16,774 nt of DNA. Origin: HGM13006 sp963649625. Its GTDB lineage: Bacteria > Bacillota > Clostridia > Oscillospirales > Oscillospiraceae. A program made the position numbers and the translations under genes. Numbering within the stretch: the stretch's first letter is position 1; every line of letters begins with the position of its first letter. The stretch spans positions 1 to 16,774 of the forward strand of contig CAVJIP010000087.1 in assembly GCA_963649625.1 (NCBI GenBank), written 5' to 3'. Below the pieces are notes generated by a model, which worked only from the letters and a program-made list of their open reading frames with translations, was not told the origin of the DNA and ran no database searches. Below are positions 13,413 to 16,774 of this stretch, one piece after another.

Positions 13413-14426
13413 TCAGCAGGATTCCCCTTCCCGGCCCAGAAAAATATCCCACAGCCCCTGGGCCTCCGGGCTGACCCGCAGGCTCTCCAGGCCAAACGTC
13501 CGCCGGAGGCTTTCCAAATTCCTTCTGTGCTGTCCCACCATCACGGAGACTCGCCGGGGATGGACGGAAAGCACCGCCCTTTTCATATCCGGATGCTCTA
13601 AAAGCAGGGCCCTGGCCCGGCGAAGATATAGCTCCGACAGTACCAGCTCTCCCAGGGCCGGATGATAGGCCCCCGCCGCCGCTTCACCTCCGGAAAGGGC
13701 CTCCGTAGGATTGAGTCCCACCCGAAGCACCGGAATCTCTGCATTCAGGAACATTTCATATAGCTCCCCGCACAGGGCCACGGCCTCCTCCACGCTCTGG
13801 GGAATATATTCTCCCCGGTTCATTTGCCGCTCCAGCTCCGTGTCCCGGAGCACCACCGTGGGATAGATTCGCACGCCCTCCGGTCTGAGGGCGATGATCT
13901 CCCGGGCCGTCTCCAGGGACTGCCGCCCGGTGTCCCCCGGCAGGCCGGTCATCATTTGCAGAATCACCGACAGTCCATGCCGCCGGAGGCATTCCACCGC
14001 ATACACCGTGTCCTGCCTGGTATGTCCCCGCCGGGACAGGGCCAGCACCCGGTCGTCCATGGACTGACAGCCCAGTTCCACAGTGCTTACATGATAGGCC
14101 CGGAGCCTCCGGCACACCTGGTCGTCCACTGCGTCCGGCCGGGTGGACAGGCGAATGGCCCCCACCCCCTCCGGCCCCAGATAGGGCTGGGCCGCCTCCA
14201 GAAGCCGCTTTTGGGTCTCCGGGGCCATGGCGGTAAAGCTCCCTCCGTAAAAGGCCAGCTCACAGCCTCCCCCCGCTTTTGGAAGGCCGACCTCGATCTC
14301 CCGGGCCACCTGCTCCGGGGTCACCGGGGTGTCCGCCCCGGAGATTTTCCGCTGGTCACAGAACACGCAGGTCTGGGGACAGCCTGCGTGGGGAATAAAC
14401 AGGGGAATCATCCGTCTTTTGGCCAT
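13413..14426 (-). CDS. Elp3-like radical SAM protein without acetyltransferase domain
   Basis: Radical SAM enzyme of 337 residues. The 4Fe-4S-binding CX3CX2C motif is C16, C20, C23 in the segment GCPQTCVFCDQ. Later conserved features are ELAFYGGSFTAM (SAM-binding GGSFT), LSTRPDA, and the MMTGLPGDT strand. This is the arrangement of the COG1243 (Elp3) family with a radical SAM C-terminal extension, but the HAT acetyltransferase domain of true Elp3 is absent. Substrate unknown; an RNA-modifying role is guesswork from the family. The ATG has GAGGAG a few bases upstream. It follows rnc on the same strand but is separated by a hairpin with a T-run, so it may be expressed partly by readthrough. Confidence 0.9.
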   Translation of the reverse strand: MAKRRMIPLFIPHAGCPQTCVFCDQRKISGADTPVTPEQVAREIEVGLPKAGGGCELAFYGGSFTAMAPETQKRLLEAAQPYLGPEGVGAIRLSTRPDAVDDQVCRRLRAYHVSTVELGCQSMDDRVLALSRRGHTRQDTVYAVECLRRHGLSVILQMMTGLPGDTGRQSLETAREIIALRPEGVRIYPTVVLRDTELERQMNRGEYIPQSVEEAVALCGELYEMFLNAEIPVLRVGLNPTEALSGGEAAAGAYHPALGELVLSELYLRRARALLLEHPDMKRAVLSVHPRRVSVMVGQHRRNLESLRRTFGLESLRVSPEAQGLWDIFLGREGESC

Positions 14427-14445
14427 ACTCTCTCCTCTCCAAGGG

Positions 14446-14472
14446 AAAACGCAGACGGCGAGGCCGTCTGCG
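14446..14472 (-). terminator. Hairpin terminator or attenuator after rnc
   Basis: CGCAGACGGC (14450-14459) and GCCGTCTGCG (14463-14472) form a perfect ten-pair stem with a three-base loop. On the minus strand it is followed by TTTTCCC. It ends the trmFO-plsX-rnc transcript about ten bases after the rnc stop and directly precedes the ribosome binding site of the radical SAM gene, so some readthrough is likely needed for the latter. Confidence 0.78.
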
Positions 14473-14479
14473 CATGATT

Positions 14480-15160
14480 TTACTTTCCCGGAAACAGCCG
14501 CTCCATGGCCGCCCGGGCCGCATCCTGCTCCGCCCGTTTCTTGCTGCTGCCGGTGCCCAGGCCCACCGGGGCTCCGTTCAGGCTCACCTCCACGGTAAAC
14601 CGCTTGTCGTGATCCGGCCCGGACTCCTCCACCAGGGCATAGGCGATCACCTGATCCCGATGCCGCTGTACCAGCTCCTGGAACCGGGTCTTATAGTCCT
14701 GATTCCCGGAGACCCTGGGTTCCTTTTCCAGAATAAACCGGGTGATAATGGACTTGGGCACCTCCATGCCCCCGTCCAGATAGGCCGCCGCCAGCACCGC
14801 CTCCACTGCGTCCGCCAGCATAGAGGGCCGGTGACTGCCTCCCCCGTGACTCTCTCCATGGCCCAGCCTCAGCACCTTGCCCAGCTCCAGCCGTCCTGCC
14901 ACCTCTGCCAGGCTCTTTTCGCAGACCAGCTCCGCCCGGAGCTTGGTCAGCTCTCCCTCGGGCTTGTCCGGGTGGGTGCGAAACAGATGCTCCGCCACCA
15001 CCAGGCCCAAAATAGCGTCTCCCAGAAACTCCAGCCGCTCGTTGCTGGAAAGCTCCTCCCGGCGGTGCTCGTTGGCGTAGGAGCTGTGGGTCAGGGCGTT
15101 TTGGAGCAGAGCCTTGTTGTGAAAGGTATACCCCAGTCTTTCTTCAAATTCCGACAGCAA
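14480..15160 (-). CDS. rnc: Ribonuclease III
   Basis: Double-strand-specific endonuclease that processes rRNA precursors and structured mRNAs. The 226 residues are normal. The catalytic domain carries the signature NERLEFLGDA (40-49) with metal ligands E44 and D48, and the second acidic pair D117/E120 in MLADAVEAVLAAAYLDG. A dsRNA-binding domain follows from about 155 (DYKTRFQELVQ to GSSKKRAEQDAARAAM). The start is TTG with an AGGAAGGA site six bases upstream; no ATG fits. It lies 15 bases after plsX in the same transcript. The acpP gene that usually stands between them in Firmicutes is missing. Confidence 0.96.
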   Translation of the reverse strand: MLSEFEERLGYTFHNKALLQNALTHSSYANEHRREELSSNERLEFLGDAILGLVVAEHLFRTHPDKPEGELTKLRAELVCEKSLAEVAGRLELGKVLRLGHGESHGGGSHRPSMLADAVEAVLAAAYLDGGMEVPKSIITRFILEKEPRVSGNQDYKTRFQELVQRHRDQVIAYALVEESGPDHDKRFTVEVSLNGAPVGLGTGSSKKRAEQDAARAAMERLFPGK

Positions 15161-15175
15161 TCTGATTCCTTCCTC

Positions 15176-16207
15176 TCATCCTTCTATGTTGGTCTTGGGC
15201 ACCGTCATTTTGTCCATATTCTCTGCAATGGCTTGGCAGATTCCCGTCTCCACGCAGATCTTCGCCTGCCGAATGGCATTCTGCATGGCGTAGGCATCCG
15301 AGGAGCCGTGGGCCTTTACCACCGGCTTCTGAATCCCCAGGAACATGGAGCCTCCCACCTCTCGGGAGTCCAGCAGCTTCTTAAACTCATTGACGCCGCC
15401 CTTGCACAGCAGATACCCCAGCTTGGAGGCCCCATTCCGCTGAAACATCTCCTTGAGCTTGTGGGCCATGAAAATTGCCGTGCCTTCAATGCTTTTCAGA
15501 AGGATATTCCCGGAAAAGCCGTCGCAGACCACCACATCCACATCCCCCAGAGGCACCCGGCGGGCCTCCACGTTGCCTACAAAGTTCAAGTGGCCCTGCT
15601 CCCCTGCCGCCTTCAGCAGGGCATAGGTTTCCCGCTGAAGCGCCCGGCCCTTGGTCTCCTCGGAGCCGTTGTTGAGAAGGCCCACCCGGGGCTTGGGCCG
15701 GCCCAGGTACTTCTCCGCATAAAAGGAGCCCATGTAGGCAAACTGCAAAAGATACTCCGGGGAGCACTCGTTGTTGGCCCCCGCATCCAAAATCACGCAG
15801 GAGCCGGTCTCCGTGGGGCAAACCGGGGAGATGGCCGCCCGCTTGATGCCCTTAATGCGCTTGGCCACCAAAGTGGCCACCGTCAGCAGGGCCCCGGTGT
15901 TTCCCGCAGAGACAAAGGCATCCCCGCCGTTTCCCAGGAGCTTCGCCCCCACCACCATGGAGGAATCCTGAAAAGTATGGAGCACCGTGGTGGGATTGTC
16001 GCACATGGTGACTACCTGGGAGGCAAAGGCGATCTCCACCCCGTCGGGCAGGGTGTCGATACCCTCCTCCTTCAGGCACTCCAGAATCTGGTCGCTTTGC
16101 CCCACCAGGACGATCTCCACCCCGTAGGCCCGGGCCGCCTCAATGGCACCCATCACCGGGGCCTTGGGGGCATTATCCCCGCCCATGGCATCTACAATGA
16201 TCTTCAT
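15176..16207 (-). CDS. plsX: Phosphate acyltransferase PlsX
   Basis: Converts acyl-ACP to acyl-phosphate, the first committed step of Gram-positive phospholipid synthesis, acting peripherally at the membrane. The 343-residue length is typical. The N-terminus MKIIVDAMGGDNAPKAP is the family signature. VICDGFSGN-like VVCDGFSGNILLKSIEG and the SAGNTGALL loop are also present. ATG is preceded by AAAGGAG at seven bases. It lies 21 bases downstream of trmFO and 15 before rnc, in a clear minus-strand operon. No FapR-type operator could be checked because the operon promoter is outside the window. Confidence 0.96.
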   Translation of the reverse strand: MKIIVDAMGGDNAPKAPVMGAIEAARAYGVEIVLVGQSDQILECLKEEGIDTLPDGVEIAFASQVVTMCDNPTTVLHTFQDSSMVVGAKLLGNGGDAFVSAGNTGALLTVATLVAKRIKGIKRAAISPVCPTETGSCVILDAGANNECSPEYLLQFAYMGSFYAEKYLGRPKPRVGLLNNGSEETKGRALQRETYALLKAAGEQGHLNFVGNVEARRVPLGDVDVVVCDGFSGNILLKSIEGTAIFMAHKLKEMFQRNGASKLGYLLCKGGVNEFKKLLDSREVGGSMFLGIQKPVVKAHGSSDAYAMQNAIRQAKICVETGICQAIAENMDKMTVPKTNIEG

Positions 16208-16228
16208 ACGCCGCTCCTTTCCCGGGCC

Positions 16229-16774
16229 CTACAGCCGGGCCGCAATTTTGTCAATGGCCTCCAGAGAACGCCTGGAAACCTCCAAATACCGGTCATGCTT
16301 TTTCCCCTTGAATTTATAGGGCAGGGGGTCTATAATCCCGAAATTCACATTCATAGGCTGGAACTTCACCACGGATGGGTCGCTGATATAGGCCGCCAGG
16401 GCCCCAATGGCCGTATAGCCGGGGAAATGAATCGGCGCCTGATCTCGGAGCCTTCGGCCCATTTCCAAAGCCGCCAGCAGGCCGGAGGCCGCCGACTCCA
16501 CATAGCCCTCCACCCCGGTCATCTGCCCCGCAAAGGCCAGGGTGGGCCGGTTCCGATCTCCATAGGTGTTGTCCAGCAGCCGGGGAGAATCCAGATAGGT
16601 GTTTCGGTGCATCACCCCGTAGCGGAGATATTCCCCATGACGGAGGGCCGGAATCATGGAGAACACCCGCTTCTGCTCCGGCCAGCGGAGATGGGTCTGA
16701 AATCCCACCAGGTTGTAAATGCTCCCCTGGGCGTTGTCCTTTCGGAGCTGCACCACCGCATAGGGATCCTTCCC
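16229..16774 (-). CDS. trmFO: TrmFO, folate-dependent tRNA (uracil-54) methyltransferase, C-terminal part
   Basis: Flavoprotein that makes 5-methyluridine-54 in tRNA using methylenetetrahydrofolate and FADH2. Only the last 181 codons are in the window and the frame is open to the edge. The visible part includes AVVQLRKDN, YNLVGFQTHLRW, YGVMHRNTYLDSP, and the C-terminal FAD-contact segment FAGQMTGVEGYVESAASGLLA, all diagnostic of TrmFO rather than GidA/MnmG. The N-terminal GxGxxG and catalytic cysteines cannot be inspected. It is the most upstream visible gene of the trmFO-plsX-rnc cluster. Confidence 0.95.
   Translation of the reverse strand, partial: GKDPYAVVQLRKDNAQGSIYNLVGFQTHLRWPEQKRVFSMIPALRHGEYLRYGVMHRNTYLDSPRLLDNTYGDRNRPTLAFAGQMTGVEGYVESAASGLLAALEMGRRLRDQAPIHFPGYTAIGALAAYISDPSVVKFQPMNVNFGIIDPLPYKFKGKKHDRYLEVSRRSLEAIDKIAARL

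Noticed and set aside
1..16774. Transposons, integrases, CRISPR arrays, tRNA or rRNA genes, toxin-antitoxin pairs
   Set aside because: Reading both strands gave no transposase or recombinase motif, no direct-repeat array, no cloverleaf-like sequence, and no small gene pair of that kind.

Overview
The window looks like core chromosome of a GC-rich, Gram-positive anaerobe of the class Clostridia, most like the Oscillospiraceae. Reasons: an Rrf2-sufCBDSU operon with a SufU-type scaffold, a stand-alone rpsU, a YqeG-type HAD phosphatase next to efp, a trmFO-plsX-rnc cluster, strong AGGAGG ribosome binding sites, and promoters of the sigma-A type with 17-base spacers. The taxonomic placement is inference from gene content and protein style; no search was possible.

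Left part (1-2862): the 3' end of leuS, then rpsU with a perfect consensus promoter and a hairpin terminator. A Cys-rich protein of unknown function is convergent with rpsU. Next come a YqeG-type HAD phosphatase, efp, and a zinc-ribbon protein whose start overlaps the efp stop. Middle (2872-8263): a complete iron-sulfur assembly operon on the + strand in the order Rrf2 regulator, sufC, sufB, sufD, sufS, sufU. It has one promoter covered by a perfect 11-base-arm dyad and one terminator after sufU. The genes are tightly packed or overlapping, so the regulator and the machinery should be made together and the regulator should sense cluster supply.

Right-middle (8293-13395): a detoxification-looking accessory block. 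A MATE transporter (+) is followed by a convergent FAD-dependent reductase (-). A nitroreductase (+) diverges from that reductase through back-to-back promoters, and a second MATE transporter (-) converges on the nitroreductase. Each gene has its own promoter. Clear terminators follow the first MATE gene and the nitroreductase. A shared physiological role is inference only.

Right end (13413-16774, all - strand): trmFO (cut by the window edge), plsX, rnc, then a hairpin terminator or attenuator, then an Elp3-like radical SAM protein. acpP, commonly found between plsX and rnc in Firmicutes, is absent here.

I see no tRNA, rRNA, CRISPR array, transposase, integrase or phage gene, and no gene-free stretch above 300 bases. 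No clearly new multi-gene system is visible. The best leads are the IscR-like operator dyad on the suf promoter, the Cys-rich unknown protein that overlaps two transcription signals, and the flavoenzyme/MATE block.
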